DNA of 64,000 nucleotides, from the NCBI GenBank assembly GCA_015689645.1, contig WVSM01000002.1, positions 310,001 through 374,000 of the forward strand, given 5' to 3'. The notes below the pieces were generated by a model. That model did no database searches and had not been told where the DNA came from. It saw nothing but the letters and a program-made list of their open reading frames with translations. A program made the translations under genes and the position numbers. The DNA comes from Rhodobacterales bacterium HKCCE4037 (GTDB lineage Bacteria; Pseudomonadota; Alphaproteobacteria; Rhodobacterales; Rhodobacteraceae). Within the stretch, counting starts at the first letter, position 1. Every line of letters starts with the position of its first letter. Below, piece by piece: positions 8,578-18,123 of this stretch.

Positions 8578-9347
8578 CAGCGAAGCCCAAGCGGTGCCGC
8601 CAGTGCGCCTTCGAATGCGTTCAGCCAGATCGGCAGGATGAATGGCGTGGTCAGAAGCAACAGGACGAGGCCACCCCATGTGATCGCCGGGGCACCGACG
8701 AAAGCGACCATGAGCTGCGGCATCGCCTTGTTGATGACGCCGAGCGCGACGTTATAGACGAGCGATGCGATCAGGAACGGGGCCGCAAGCGACATGGCAA
8801 GCGAAAAGCTGTGACTGACCTGTGCAACCCCCCACCCGGCAAAGTCACGCGGCCCGGGCATCTGGCCAAACGGCAACAGGTCGTAGGATCGGATGAAGGT
8901 CTCGACCAGGTGGATATGCAGGCCCGAGATCACGGCCAGAGTGAGCCCGCCGAGCATGAGGATCGCACCCATCGCGGGCAGGGGATCGGGCGTCGCCCCG
9001 CCCATGATCTGGCTGAGTGACGTTGATTGCGCGGCAATGGTTCCCGCGATCTGGAGGGCGTGCACCAGAAGCCGCAAGGCCAGCCCGAGTATCAATCCGG
9101 CGATTGGTTCCGATACAAAGGCAATCACCGGGGGGATGAGGCCGTCATCGACGATCAGCCCTTGCACGGCAGCCGTCAGGAAGACGGTAAATGCCAATGC
9201 CGCGCCAAGGCGCACGCGCATCGGGATCATCTGCTCTCCGAAAGCGGGTAGAACGAGAAAGCACGCACCGACACGCAGGAAAACGGCCATGGCTGTTGCG
9301 AGCAAGTGCTGTGAGAGGGTGAGGATTTCTGCCAACAGGTCGATCAT
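8577..9347 (-). CDS. fliR: FliR, flagellar export gate subunit
   Basis: 256 residues with about six hydrophobic segments; starts MIDLLAEILTLSQH. FliR forms the core of the export gate with FliP and FliQ. The ATG overlaps the flhA stop by 4 nt (ATGA), and the stop shares a base with the flhB ATG. Normal length for FliR. Confidence 0.93.
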   Translation of the reverse strand: MIDLLAEILTLSQHLLATAMAVFLRVGACFLVLPAFGEQMIPMRVRLGAALAFTVFLTAAVQGLIVDDGLIPPVIAFVSEPIAGLILGLALRLLVHALQIAGTIAAQSTSLSQIMGGATPDPLPAMGAILMLGGLTLAVISGLHIHLVETFIRSYDLLPFGQMPGPRDFAGWGVAQVSHSFSLAMSLAAPFLIASLVYNVALGVINKAMPQLMVAFVGAPAITWGGLVLLLLTTPFILPIWLNAFEGALAAPLGLR

Positions 9348-11422
9348 GGCGCGGCCAGTCCGACGAGGGAGGGCTTCGCCTCGAGTCCGATCTCCTCGAA
9401 GGACAGGACCGGGTTCGGGATCCCCCGCGCGCTCAAAACCGTGCGCAGGAAGCGACGGCGGATCGCCGAAGTGACGACTGCCGGATAGGTGCCCTTTGCG
9501 CTGGCGCTTGCGACTTTCTCGCTGACTGATCTGGCGAGCGCGTTGAACTCGTTCGGAGGCAGCGCGACCTCTGGCAAGCCGGAGTCGCCGCCGATCTGGT
9601 AGCGCAGAAATACATCCTCCCATTCGCTGGACAGCTGCACCAGCGGGAGGGTGCCATCGGTCCGTTTCAATTCGGCAATCAACTGGAAGCCGAGCCGCTG
9701 GCGCACGTGCTCGCAGATCATCTCGGGTTGCGGGGTCGATCCGCGGGCCTCGGCGATGGCTTCGAGGATCAAGGGAAGATTGCGGATGGACACCTGTTCC
9801 GCCAGCAGGAGCCGCAGGATCGTATGGAGCAGGTCGAGCGGCACCTTGTCGGGTACCAACTCGTGCAGCAGGCGGCGGTTCTCCTCGGATCGGGTGCCGT
9901 CCGAGAGGGTGACGAAGGCGTCGAGCTGGCGCTGCAACGTCTTGAACGTCATCAGCCGCGAGAGATTGCGTTTCAGCACCTCCAGGAGGTGCGTGGCGAG
10001 CACTTCCGACGGCGTGACAACGGTCATCCCGGCCAGCGCGGCCTTTTCACGGTCGGCGGGACTGATCCACCTCGCAGGTGCTCCGTAGACCGGCTCGGAC
10101 GTGTCTTGCCCTTCCGGCAGATCGAAGATGCCGTCCTGGGTCAGCATCAAGACCTGCCCCGGGCGCAATGTGGTCGAGGCATGTTCTACCCCGAGGAGCC
10201 GGATCGAATAGGTGCCGGGAGGCAGGTCGCCGCGGTCCGTCAGGCGCATCTCTGGCAGAAGGACGCCAAAGGCGCGCGCGATATGTTCGCGCATGCTCTT
10301 GATCCGCGCATCAAGGCCGGTGGCCGGGTCGAGCGCAAGGCTCACGAGGTCAGGCGCGAATTCGACGTGGATGTCATCGACATCCAGTAGGTCGCCTGTG
10401 GTGCTCCGCTTGTCTTCTTCGGGTTCGGCGGAGGGGAGTGCCAGTGCTTTCCCGTCCTGCTCCTGCGCGCGGAACCGCCACCAGGCGGCGGTCCCGAGCG
10501 CTGCCGCGCCGATCAGGAATGGGGCGATCGGAAGACCAGGGACAAGTGCGAAAATGCCCATGAGCACACCCACCGTCGCCAAAGCGGAGGGGTATTTTCC
10601 CAGTTGTGACAGCAGTGCCGTGTCCGCCGCACCGGTCGCGCCGCCCCGTGCCAGGAGGAGGGCAGATGCAATGGCGATAATCACGGCGGGGATCTGGCTG
10701 ACAAGCCCGTCCCCCACGGTCAGGATCGTGTAGGTCTCGAAAGCCTGGCCGAGGGGCATGCCGTGAATCGTCGTCCCGATGATCAGTCCGACAACGAGGT
10801 TCAGAAGCGTAATCAGCAAGCCCGCGATTGCATCGCCCTTCACGAATTTCGATGCCCCGTCGAGTGATCCGAAGAACGTGGTTTCCGCCTGTTCGCGTTC
10901 ACGCCGTTCCTTGGCTTCAGCGTGGTTGATGGCGCCTGCCGCCATATCGCTGTCGATCGCCAGTTGTTTGCCAGGCATCCCGTCGAGTGCGAACCGTGCA
11001 CCGACCTCTGCCATGCGCGCGGCGCCCTTGTTGATGACGATGAAGTTCACGATCAGGAGCACACAGAAGATGACGAGCCCCATGACGACCGAGCCGCCGA
11101 TCACGAACATCGCGAAGCCTTCGATGACCCCCCCCGCGGCATTGGTTCCCGTGTGGCCCTGCCCGATGATCAGCTTCGTGGACGACACGTTCAGCGAAAG
11201 CCGCAACATGAGCGATGCCAGGAGGACTGTCGGAAAGGCCGAAAAATCCAGTGGGCGCTCGATGAAAAGGGTGACCGTGAAAATCAGGATCGCAAGACCG
11301 AAGGATGTGGCGAGTCCGAGGTCGAGAATGAACGACGGGACCGGCAGGATCATCATGATGATGACCGCCATGAGGGCCAAGGCGAAGAGGATCGTGGGTT
11401 GGAACAGGGTTCGAACGGTCAT
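9344..11422 (-). CDS. flhA: FlhA, flagellar export apparatus protein
   Basis: 692 residues. The N-terminal half has about eight hydrophobic segments with conserved FlhA stretches (LGLATSFGLAILI, DFSAFPTVLLASLMLRLSLN, AEVGARFALDGMPGKQ). The C-terminal half is the cytoplasmic domain that docks chaperone-substrate complexes. It is the first gene of the minus-strand flhA-fliR-flhB-orf set, 94 bp downstream of the exported protein gene at 11517. No clear promoter was recognised in that gap. Confidence 0.96.
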   Translation of the reverse strand: MTVRTLFQPTILFALALMAVIIMMILPVPSFILDLGLATSFGLAILIFTVTLFIERPLDFSAFPTVLLASLMLRLSLNVSSTKLIIGQGHTGTNAAGGVIEGFAMFVIGGSVVMGLVIFCVLLIVNFIVINKGAARMAEVGARFALDGMPGKQLAIDSDMAAGAINHAEAKERREREQAETTFFGSLDGASKFVKGDAIAGLLITLLNLVVGLIIGTTIHGMPLGQAFETYTILTVGDGLVSQIPAVIIAIASALLLARGGATGAADTALLSQLGKYPSALATVGVLMGIFALVPGLPIAPFLIGAAALGTAAWWRFRAQEQDGKALALPSAEPEEDKRSTTGDLLDVDDIHVEFAPDLVSLALDPATGLDARIKSMREHIARAFGVLLPEMRLTDRGDLPPGTYSIRLLGVEHASTTLRPGQVLMLTQDGIFDLPEGQDTSEPVYGAPARWISPADREKAALAGMTVVTPSEVLATHLLEVLKRNLSRLMTFKTLQRQLDAFVTLSDGTRSEENRRLLHELVPDKVPLDLLHTILRLLLAEQVSIRNLPLILEAIAEARGSTPQPEMICEHVRQRLGFQLIAELKRTDGTLPLVQLSSEWEDVFLRYQIGGDSGLPEVALPPNEFNALARSVSEKVASASAKGTYPAVVTSAIRRRFLRTVLSARGIPNPVLSFEEIGLEAKPSLVGLAAP

Positions 11423-11516
11423 CGGACGTGTTCCGCGGTCCGGAGGGATAACCGAACTTCACATTTGACGTTCTGCGAGGAAGTAAAACGCATTCTGCGT
11501 ATTCCGCTGGATATGT

Positions 11517-13700
11517 TTATTCGGGTGCCGGATCTGCCAGCAGTGCGCCAATCGCTTGTCGCAGGTCCCTGCTGTCCGAAACGGCCGCGCTGAGTGTGGC
11601 AAGATCGCCAAAAGGCTCCTGCGGGCTGTCTGCATCGGGACGGGAAGACATTCGCGTGGCGATCGCGGCATGTGGGCCTTCGGCCAGTTCCGCAAGCCGT
11701 TCCCAATCCGATGTCTCCCATGCGACGACGAGCGGATCGGGCTCCGTCTCTTCTTCAGCGCGAGCTGGAAGGATCAGGGGGCGACGCACGTCTCGAAGGA
11801 TCTGTGCCGCCTCGTAAAGTCCTTCTTCGCGCAATATCGCGATGGCCGAGACCTGCGTGCGCCCGGCGTCTGAGCCTTCAGGGCGCCAGTTTTCTCCGAA
11901 ACTGTACGCCAGGATGAGAAGGGCCGCGGTGTCAGCGGCGCGAACGCGGTTGGCGATCAGCTCGGTGAGCGCGGTTTCCCGAACCGGGCCGTCACGCGCG
12001 GGGTCGCCGAGCATTGAAATGGCCGTCTCGACTTCGCCCAAGGCTGCGTGACCAAGAAGCACTTCCTGCCACAGCATGTCGGTAGCTGGCCCGTCCCCGT
12101 ATTCGCGCAGCAAGGCTTCAGCCGCCGTCAAGCGGTCGAAAGTCGGGAGAAGGCCGGTTTCCCGATCGAAGGCCAGTGCTCGGGCCATGGTATGAGCCGG
12201 ATCGGCGCCGTCATTGGTCAACAAATCCGAGAGCGCACCGCGTGTATCGTCTTCCGAGCCGGAAGGCGTCAGGCCGAGATCGAAATCGAGGAGATCAAGC
12301 TCCGCTTCCGGAATACGTCCTCCACGTTCGAGCACGTCCCGGACGTTTCGTGCAGCAGGGCCGTGCCGGTCGGCGTGCAGGGCGCGGGCCAGGCGGGGGC
12401 CAAGGAGGTCACGCAGGGGGATCGGCAGATTGACATAAGCGCGTTGGATCGCGGCAAGATCAACTGAATTGAGATCCACTGCGACGGACCCGCCGATGTA
12501 TCGCCAAAGAAGCTCTCCGTCCGAGCACTCGGCGGGCGAAGTGATCGGTTCGAAGCCTGCGACTTCCGTGCCGTCGACGATGGCAGACACCGCAAGAAGA
12601 TCATCGGGTGGTTCTTGCAGCTGGTTCAGCCAATATCGGGCCTCGGCCCCGAACCCGTAGTACAGGTAGTAGAGCGCCAGGTCGCGGGCACCGTGTTCGA
12701 TGAGAACGTCCCTGTCATCGTAGAGCGCGAGTCTTAGCGTGCCCAATTCTTGTTCGAAACCGACGCCCTCGGCCCATGCCCCAGGGTCGAAAGGCTCGGC
12801 TCCGCAGCCGGCACTGTCCTCCGCTGGTGGGAGGGCCGCTTCAAATCCGATGCCGGGATCGAGCGCGGTTTGTGTCCGGATCGGAAATTCATCCGGGAGC
12901 GATATGTCCTCTGGCCGTGGATGATGAGGCGCCGGATGGGGGTTTTGGGTGTCTGGAGCGTCGCCGAGATCTGGCTCGGACTCGACATCCCCGGGGGTGT
13001 CTCGAGCTGAAACAGGGTCTGCGAAGGTCTGAGGCTGGTCCAGTGCCGGGTCGAGCAGGCCGGATGCCGCCGCGCGGGCCAGTTGCTCCGCCATGATCTC
13101 GGCCGCTTCGGCGAGACGCGGGTTGGGCGCGTCTTCAGCTTGTCCGGCCTCATCTCCGTCCGGGGTGCCTTCGGGGTGCGGCATGGCCCCCTCGACCGGG
13201 TCTGGATGCTGGGGCACGGCCAGCAGTGGCAAAGTCGGGAGTTGATTGGGGCTCGTCAACAACGACGCGAGATCGGGCAATGCTTCGGCCGCGCGTTCGC
13301 GATCTTCAGAACGGGGATCGGCGTCTGGGTCAACAGCAACAAGCTCCGCATCCGGATCGGGGTCGGCGATGTCGATCACCACGAAGCGGTCCTGGTAGCG
13401 GAAGCTGTCGATCCGGCAATCGCAGGCGAGGGACAGGGTCAGAGTGTCACCGGCCTCCAACTCCGCGAGACGGGAGCGCTGGATCAGGTCGAATGCGCGA
13501 GAGATGTCAAAGCCATCGATCGCGGGGTCAACGGCCAGCTCCCAACGGCGGTTGCCGCTTTGCGTAAGTTCCCATTCCCGGTCGGCGCCAAGTGGAATGA
13601 CAAGCCGCGTAAAGCCGGCGTGGTCGCCTGATTGCACGCGAGCGGTCTGAGCCGAGGCGGCCCCGGCGGTCAGGACGAGGGCAACTGCCAGCCACCTCAT
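11517..13700 (-). CDS. Large exported motor-cluster protein (MotK-like candidate)
   Basis: 727 residues with a signal peptide (residues 1-17). An N-terminal beta-rich module (about 18-110, with FTRLVIPLG and RFVVIDIADPD) resembles AMIN-type envelope domains. A Pro/Asp/Glu-rich linker follows (about 110-290), then a mostly helical C-terminal domain. Its start overlaps the motA stop, and motE-like and fliL genes lie upstream on the same strand. In Cereibacter sphaeroides Fla2 flagella a periplasmic protein, MotK, works with MotE and MotB2. Size, export and position fit, but I cannot align them here, so the name is an inference. Confidence 0.55.
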   Translation of the reverse strand: MRWLAVALVLTAGAASAQTARVQSGDHAGFTRLVIPLGADREWELTQSGNRRWELAVDPAIDGFDISRAFDLIQRSRLAELEAGDTLTLSLACDCRIDSFRYQDRFVVIDIADPDPDAELVAVDPDADPRSEDRERAAEALPDLASLLTSPNQLPTLPLLAVPQHPDPVEGAMPHPEGTPDGDEAGQAEDAPNPRLAEAAEIMAEQLARAAASGLLDPALDQPQTFADPVSARDTPGDVESEPDLGDAPDTQNPHPAPHHPRPEDISLPDEFPIRTQTALDPGIGFEAALPPAEDSAGCGAEPFDPGAWAEGVGFEQELGTLRLALYDDRDVLIEHGARDLALYYLYYGFGAEARYWLNQLQEPPDDLLAVSAIVDGTEVAGFEPITSPAECSDGELLWRYIGGSVAVDLNSVDLAAIQRAYVNLPIPLRDLLGPRLARALHADRHGPAARNVRDVLERGGRIPEAELDLLDFDLGLTPSGSEDDTRGALSDLLTNDGADPAHTMARALAFDRETGLLPTFDRLTAAEALLREYGDGPATDMLWQEVLLGHAALGEVETAISMLGDPARDGPVRETALTELIANRVRAADTAALLILAYSFGENWRPEGSDAGRTQVSAIAILREEGLYEAAQILRDVRRPLILPARAEEETEPDPLVVAWETSDWERLAELAEGPHAAIATRMSSRPDADSPQEPFGDLATLSAAVSDSRDLRQAIGALLADPAPE

Positions 13701-14560
13701 GCCGCCTTCAGGCCGCGCAAGGCCTCCTCCAATTCGTTGAAATCCGGGCGGACGTGGTGCGGGGCGTTCTGGCGGCCGACCTCGATACAGATGTTGGTGG
13801 CGTGGTTGTGGAGGTTGGCGACCAGCACCTCGCGGATCATCAGGTAGAATTGGTGATCTTCCTCTATTACGCCCTTCATCTTCGCCGCGAATGGGCCGGC
13901 GAATCCGTAGGCAAGAAATACGCCGAGGAAGGTTCCAACGAGTGCGCCGCCGATCAGGCCGCCCAGAACTTCAGGTGGTTGGTCGATGGCCGCCATGGTC
14001 TTGATGACCCCAAGGACTGCCGCCACGATTCCAAGCGCTGGAAGACCGTCAGCTACCGTCTGCATCGCGTGGCTGCCATGCATCTGGTGATGCACGTTCT
14101 GTTCCAGTCGCTTGTCGAGAACTTCTTCGACCTGATGGGGGTCGTTGTAGTTCATCGCCGCTGCCCGCATCGTGTCGCAGATCAACTCGACAGCTTCATG
14201 ATCTTTCAGGATCTTCCCATAGCGCCCGAAAATCTCTGACTCTGCCGGGTTTTCGATATGCTCCTCAACGGCCACGGCATTCTGTTTCTGCAAGCGGATC
14301 AATTCATACAGCAGGCAGAGAAGATCGTGGTAATCCTCGTGTTTCCACGAGGGGCCCTTGAAGACCCGCTTCAGACCCGACAGCGTCGCCTTGATGGTTC
14401 CCTTGTCATTCGAGATCAGGAATGCGCCGAGCGCCGCGCCCAGGATCATCATCATCTCGAAGGGAAGTGCCTTGATGATGATGCCGAATTTGCCGCCGGC
14501 CAACTTGTAGCCGCCGAAGACCATTCCAAAGACGACAAGGATTCCAACGATACCAAGCAT
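13697..14560 (-). CDS. motA: MotA, flagellar stator proton-channel subunit
   Basis: 287 residues with the four-helix MotA layout: two N-terminal hydrophobic segments, a large cytoplasmic loop with charged residues, and two more segments near 170-225 (LPALGIVAAVLGVIKTMAAI). It forms the stator ion channel with MotB. motB lies 11 kb away at 25786-26616. The stop overlaps the start of the exported protein gene by 4 nt. Confidence 0.95.
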   Translation of the reverse strand: MLGIVGILVVFGMVFGGYKLAGGKFGIIIKALPFEMMMILGAALGAFLISNDKGTIKATLSGLKRVFKGPSWKHEDYHDLLCLLYELIRLQKQNAVAVEEHIENPAESEIFGRYGKILKDHEAVELICDTMRAAAMNYNDPHQVEEVLDKRLEQNVHHQMHGSHAMQTVADGLPALGIVAAVLGVIKTMAAIDQPPEVLGGLIGGALVGTFLGVFLAYGFAGPFAAKMKGVIEEDHQFYLMIREVLVANLHNHATNICIEVGRQNAPHHVRPDFNELEEALRGLKAA

Positions 14561-14602
14561 TGCGGGTTCTCCAGCGGATCAGAGAGTTGTGCCGATCAGA
14601 CC

Positions 14603-15220
14603 TTAAGATTCGGTGTCAGGGTCAGGTGGCGCCTCCGGTTCGTTCAGCGTGGGGGCGCCGGCGTTGCGCGTGGCGATCACGACAGAGATTGCATAGGCAT
14701 AGGCGGGGTCGAGCTCGGCCATGATGGCGGCACTGGCCGCAGGCGACATGCGTGTCAGAAACCCGGCTGCAAAATTGGGATCCATTTGTGAAAACAAGGC
14801 CGCGGTCTGGTCCGGTCCCATGGTTTCATAGACCTCTGTCAGGCGGGCGAGGTCGCCTTCCGCCGCCGTGTCCGAGATTTGTATCAGGCCCTCGAGCCGC
14901 GCCTCCGCGGCCTGCAGCTCGGCCAAACGTTCTTCTAGAAGGATCTGGGCGGCATCGACGGCGCGTTCCCGATCGTCCAGCTCTGCTTCCCGGGCAGCGA
15001 GCCTTTCGCGAAGAGCGTTGACCTCATCCAGAGCGGCGCGAAGAGGCGATGTCGGTCCGACTGCCATCGGGACCGGGTCAGGGTCAGAGGCTGAGGCGGA
15101 CGAGATAAACTCGAAATCGAGTGTCCCGACCCGCAAGGCGATGGAGGCCGCAAAAAGGCCCCCCAACGTCATGAGAACGCTACCGCGTTTGAGCCATCTG
15201 AACGTCTTGCGTCTTGCCAT
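14603..15220 (-). CDS. MotE-like protein with MgtE N-terminal-type domain
   Basis: 205 residues: an N-terminal signal anchor (about 14-32), a long charged coiled coil (about 60-112, LRERLAAREAELDDRERAVD), then an MgtE-N-like helical domain (YETMGPDQTAALFSQMD, then ALFSQMDPNFAAGFLTRMSP). This is the layout of MotE, a periplasmic partner of stator-associated proteins in alphaproteobacteria. It sits between a DUF6468-like gene and motA, which supports a motor role. Confidence 0.7.
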   Translation of the reverse strand: MARRKTFRWLKRGSVLMTLGGLFAASIALRVGTLDFEFISSASASDPDPVPMAVGPTSPLRAALDEVNALRERLAAREAELDDRERAVDAAQILLEERLAELQAAEARLEGLIQISDTAAEGDLARLTEVYETMGPDQTAALFSQMDPNFAAGFLTRMSPAASAAIMAELDPAYAYAISVVIATRNAGAPTLNEPEAPPDPDTES

Positions 15221-15222
15221 TG

Positions 15223-15768
15223 TTAACCTGCCATTGGTTTCCGATGCCGAAACAGGGCCGTTGGCGCGTTGTCTGCCGCGGCCCCGGAAGCTGACTGCGC
15301 ACGTCGCGACCCAAAGATCGGCGTGATTTCGGTCTTTTCAGGCTCGGCGAATGGAGCCTCAGGTCGATCGGATTCTGCGGTGGTCGGTGGAAGGGGCTGT
15401 TCAACCCCGTCTGCGAGAGCCGTCTCGGGCTCGGGTGTTGGCCTTGTCCTGTCCTGGATCGCCAAGGCGTCTTCAGCGAAGTCGTGGCACGCAGCGATCA
15501 TCATTTCCAGTTCGGTGGAAATATCACGCGCCTGGTGCACAAGTTCGCTGAGTTGCTTGCCCTCGCCATCGGACCCGGCCTTGGCTTCGTGCAGCGCGGC
15601 CTTCATTTCATCCACCTGGCTCGACATGACCGCAATCGCGCCACCCAGCCCCTTGTCGAAACTGGTCAAGCGGTTGAGCCGTCGTGACAAAACGATGCAG
15701 TATCCCATGGCTCCGAGGCTCGCGAGTATCACGAGAAAATCGGCACCGTAGGTCAGAAGGATGGTCAT
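15223..15768 (-). CDS. DUF6468-like membrane protein of flagellar cluster
   Basis: 181 residues: one N-terminal membrane segment (about 4-25) ending in YCIVLSRRLNRLTS, a helical region (about 40-95), and a low-complexity C-terminus. Small proteins of this shape (DUF6468) sit between fliL and motE in alphaproteobacterial flagellar clusters; I assign the family from memory of that layout. It abuts fliL and motE-like with 0-2 bp spacing. Function unknown, probably stator-associated. Confidence 0.55.
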   Translation of the reverse strand: MTILLTYGADFLVILASLGAMGYCIVLSRRLNRLTSFDKGLGGAIAVMSSQVDEMKAALHEAKAGSDGEGKQLSELVHQARDISTELEMMIAACHDFAEDALAIQDRTRPTPEPETALADGVEQPLPPTTAESDRPEAPFAEPEKTEITPIFGSRRAQSASGAAADNAPTALFRHRKPMAG

Positions 15769-16281
15769 TCAGTTCACCAGGAATTGTGTGACGAGAAGGT
15801 CACGAACCCGACCGGAGCCGGTCACCACCTGTATGCGCCGCAACATCTGTGCGCGCAGCCGGGCGAGGCTCGTCGGCTCGCTGAGTTCGGCAACCGAGAT
15901 CACCCGCAGGTAGGAGTTCAGGACATCCAGAACGCGTGGGCTCAGCTGTGTCACTTCCTCAAGGTAAGCCGGGTCTACCTCCAGCGCGGCTGTGAAGATC
16001 AGGTTCCGGCCCGATTCCGAGGCTCCGAGAGAAACAACCAAAGTCTCCAACTCGACGAATGCGATATCCGATACCGCATCTGCGCCATGTTCATTGCCGC
16101 CGTGATCGTCATCTTCTTCGGCATGGTCGTTGCCACCTGAGCCCCCACCGCTCAACGGACCTTGTGTGACGGCCCAGAAGCCGCCACCCCCACCCGCTGC
16201 AGCGAGCAGAACCCCGAGCAGAAGGGGCACAAGTAAACCCTTCTTCTTCTTGGGTTCTTCGATTTCGTCATCTTCCGCCAT
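15769..16281 (-). CDS. fliL: FliL, stator-associated protein (second copy)
   Basis: 170 residues: a short charged cytoplasmic tail with KKKK at 11-14, one membrane segment (about 15-38), a Gly-rich then Asp/His-rich linker (51-66), and a FliL domain that ends VRDLLVTQFLVN. FliL surrounds the stator in the periplasm. It is the first gene of the minus-strand fliL-DUF6468-motE-motA-exported protein set and diverges from fliF across a CtrA-like box. Confidence 0.88.
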   Translation of the reverse strand: MAEDDEIEEPKKKKGLLVPLLLGVLLAAAGGGGGFWAVTQGPLSGGGSGGNDHAEEDDDHGGNEHGADAVSDIAFVELETLVVSLGASESGRNLIFTAALEVDPAYLEEVTQLSPRVLDVLNSYLRVISVAELSEPTSLARLRAQMLRRIQVVTGSGRVRDLLVTQFLVN

Positions 16282-16328
16282 GATTCTCGTGATCTCGTTT
16301 CGTTCTTCCGCGTTTTAGCGGCAAGGCA

Positions 16329-16343
16329 CTAACCGATTGTTAA
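16329..16343. promoter_or_regulatory. CtrA-like box between fliL and fliF
   Basis: CTAA-N7-TTAA at 16329-16343 differs at one base from the CtrA consensus TTAA-N7-TTAA. It lies 48 bp upstream of fliL and 62 bp upstream of the preferred fliF start, so one site could serve both directions. CtrA control of flagellar genes is established in this group. Confidence 0.5.
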
Positions 16344-16404
16344 GCGTGGGGCGGCTATGACCGGGCGCAACGGGCCAGAACGGGTCGATTGGGAAGGTGC
16401 TGCG

Positions 16405-18123
16405 GTGAACAGGCTGCTCGAGCTTTGGAACGACATGGACGGCCGCCGCCGGGGCATGCTGGTCGGTGGCGTCGCCGCCCTGGCCATCGTCCTCGTGATA
16501 TTGACGCGGATTGCATCGCAACCTTCGTATTCGCTGCTTTATACTGGCCTCGACCCGGCGGCGGCCGGCGAAGTGGTAGAGGCTGTTTCGGCCCGAGGCG
16601 TCGCACATCGGGTCGAAGGTGACTCCATTTTCGTGGACAGTGCTGAGCGGGATGCCCTGCGGCTCGCCCTGGCCAGCGAGGGGCTGCCGGCGAATGGCCC
16701 GCAAGGATACGAGCTTCTCGATTCGCTTTCGGGCTTCGGCACCACATCACAGATGTTCGACGCCGCCTATTGGCGGGCGAAGGAGGGCGAACTGGCGCGC
16801 ACAATCATCGCGTCGCCGGCGATCCGGGCGGCGCGCGTGCATATCGCCAATCCGTCGGCCGATCCGTTTCAGCCGACCCGTGACGTGACAGCCTCCGTCG
16901 CGATCCGACCAGCTGCCGGAGGCCTTGCGCCGGGACATGCCCAGGCGCTGCGATATCTCGTGGCCTCTTCCGTTCCAGGCCTGAGCCCCGAGAATGTCAC
17001 GGTCATTGATGCCGATTCCGGCCAGGTTGCGGGCGCGCAGGAACAGATGACGCCCGCAGCAGATGCAAGCAGCCGGGCGGAGCAGCTGAGGTCAAACATC
17101 GAACGGCTTCTGGCGGCACGGGTGGGGCCCGGCAACGCGGTCGTTCAGGTATCGGTGGAACTGGAAATGGCGCGTGAAACGGTGCTCGAGAGGGTCATTG
17201 ATCCGAACAGCCGCGTCATTGTCGCGACGGAAACCGAAGAACTCGACAATTCCACGCGCGATGGGGCGGGCGATGGCGTGACCGTCGCATCGAATTTGCC
17301 CGAAGGTGATGGGGTTGGTGGCGAAGGGTCTTCTGCACAAAGGTCCGAGGCGCGGGAACGCGTCACCTTCGATTTGTCCGAACTCCAGAGAGAGACCGAA
17401 CGGGAACCTGGGGCCGTTCGCCGGATCACGGTCGCGGTCTTGCTGAACGGCGTGGAAGACGTGAGTGCCAACGGCACGGTTATCACCGTCCCGCGGCCGG
17501 ACGCTGAAATCACGGCGTTGGCCGATCTCGTCCGATCGGCCGTCGGCTATGACGAAACACGAGGCGATGTCGTCACGATCCAGTCCATGGCCTTTGACGC
17601 GGCGGCGGTAACAGATTTGACCGAAGCCGGTTTCGCCGAGCGATTGAACCTCGATGTCGGACGGATCGTGCAAACGGCGCTCTTGTCATTGGTAGCCGTA
17701 GCGATCGTCTTCGGTCTTCTTCGTCCGATGTTCACATCGACGGGCGGAGCCACCGCCGACGGCACACCTGACCTGCCATCGTTCGAGCCGGGCCCGGGAT
17801 TGCCGGCGCCTGAGACGGACGCTCCCTTTGACCCGAATGCCTTCTCGATGGCCATCGACCCGGCCTACCAAATGGACGCACCGGACGACCCTGGCTCATC
17901 CTTTGTCGGCAGAGACTTCTCTGATCCACCCCGAAACATCGGGGATGCCTTCGACCGGGCCCTTCCGATGATGATGTCCGGCGCGGTGTCAGACGAAACG
18001 GCGGAGAACCTGAGCCAGCTCGATCCTGTCGAACGTCTGCGTCTGTTGATCCAGGAGCGCGAGGAAGAAACCGTGCAGATCCTGCGGAACTGGATGAACG
18101 AAGACGATGAGGCCTCGCAATGA
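16405..18123 (+). CDS. fliF: FliF, MS-ring protein
   Basis: 572 residues from GTG 16405, which has GGGAAGG 7 nt upstream. An in-frame ATG at 16357 would add 16 residues and would put the CtrA-like box only 13 bp from the start, so I prefer the GTG. N-terminal and C-terminal membrane segments flank YscJ-type and FliF ring domains (QPSYSLLYTGLDPAAAGEVV near the N-terminus). FliF forms the inner-membrane MS ring. No fliG follows; fliH does, overlapping by 4 nt. Confidence 0.93.
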   Translation: MNRLLELWNDMDGRRRGMLVGGVAALAIVLVILTRIASQPSYSLLYTGLDPAAAGEVVEAVSARGVAHRVEGDSIFVDSAERDALRLALASEGLPANGPQGYELLDSLSGFGTTSQMFDAAYWRAKEGELARTIIASPAIRAARVHIANPSADPFQPTRDVTASVAIRPAAGGLAPGHAQALRYLVASSVPGLSPENVTVIDADSGQVAGAQEQMTPAADASSRAEQLRSNIERLLAARVGPGNAVVQVSVELEMARETVLERVIDPNSRVIVATETEELDNSTRDGAGDGVTVASNLPEGDGVGGEGSSAQRSEARERVTFDLSELQRETEREPGAVRRITVAVLLNGVEDVSANGTVITVPRPDAEITALADLVRSAVGYDETRGDVVTIQSMAFDAAAVTDLTEAGFAERLNLDVGRIVQTALLSLVAVAIVFGLLRPMFTSTGGATADGTPDLPSFEPGPGLPAPETDAPFDPNAFSMAIDPAYQMDAPDDPGSSFVGRDFSDPPRNIGDAFDRALPMMMSGAVSDETAENLSQLDPVERLRLLIQEREEETVQILRNWMNEDDEASQ

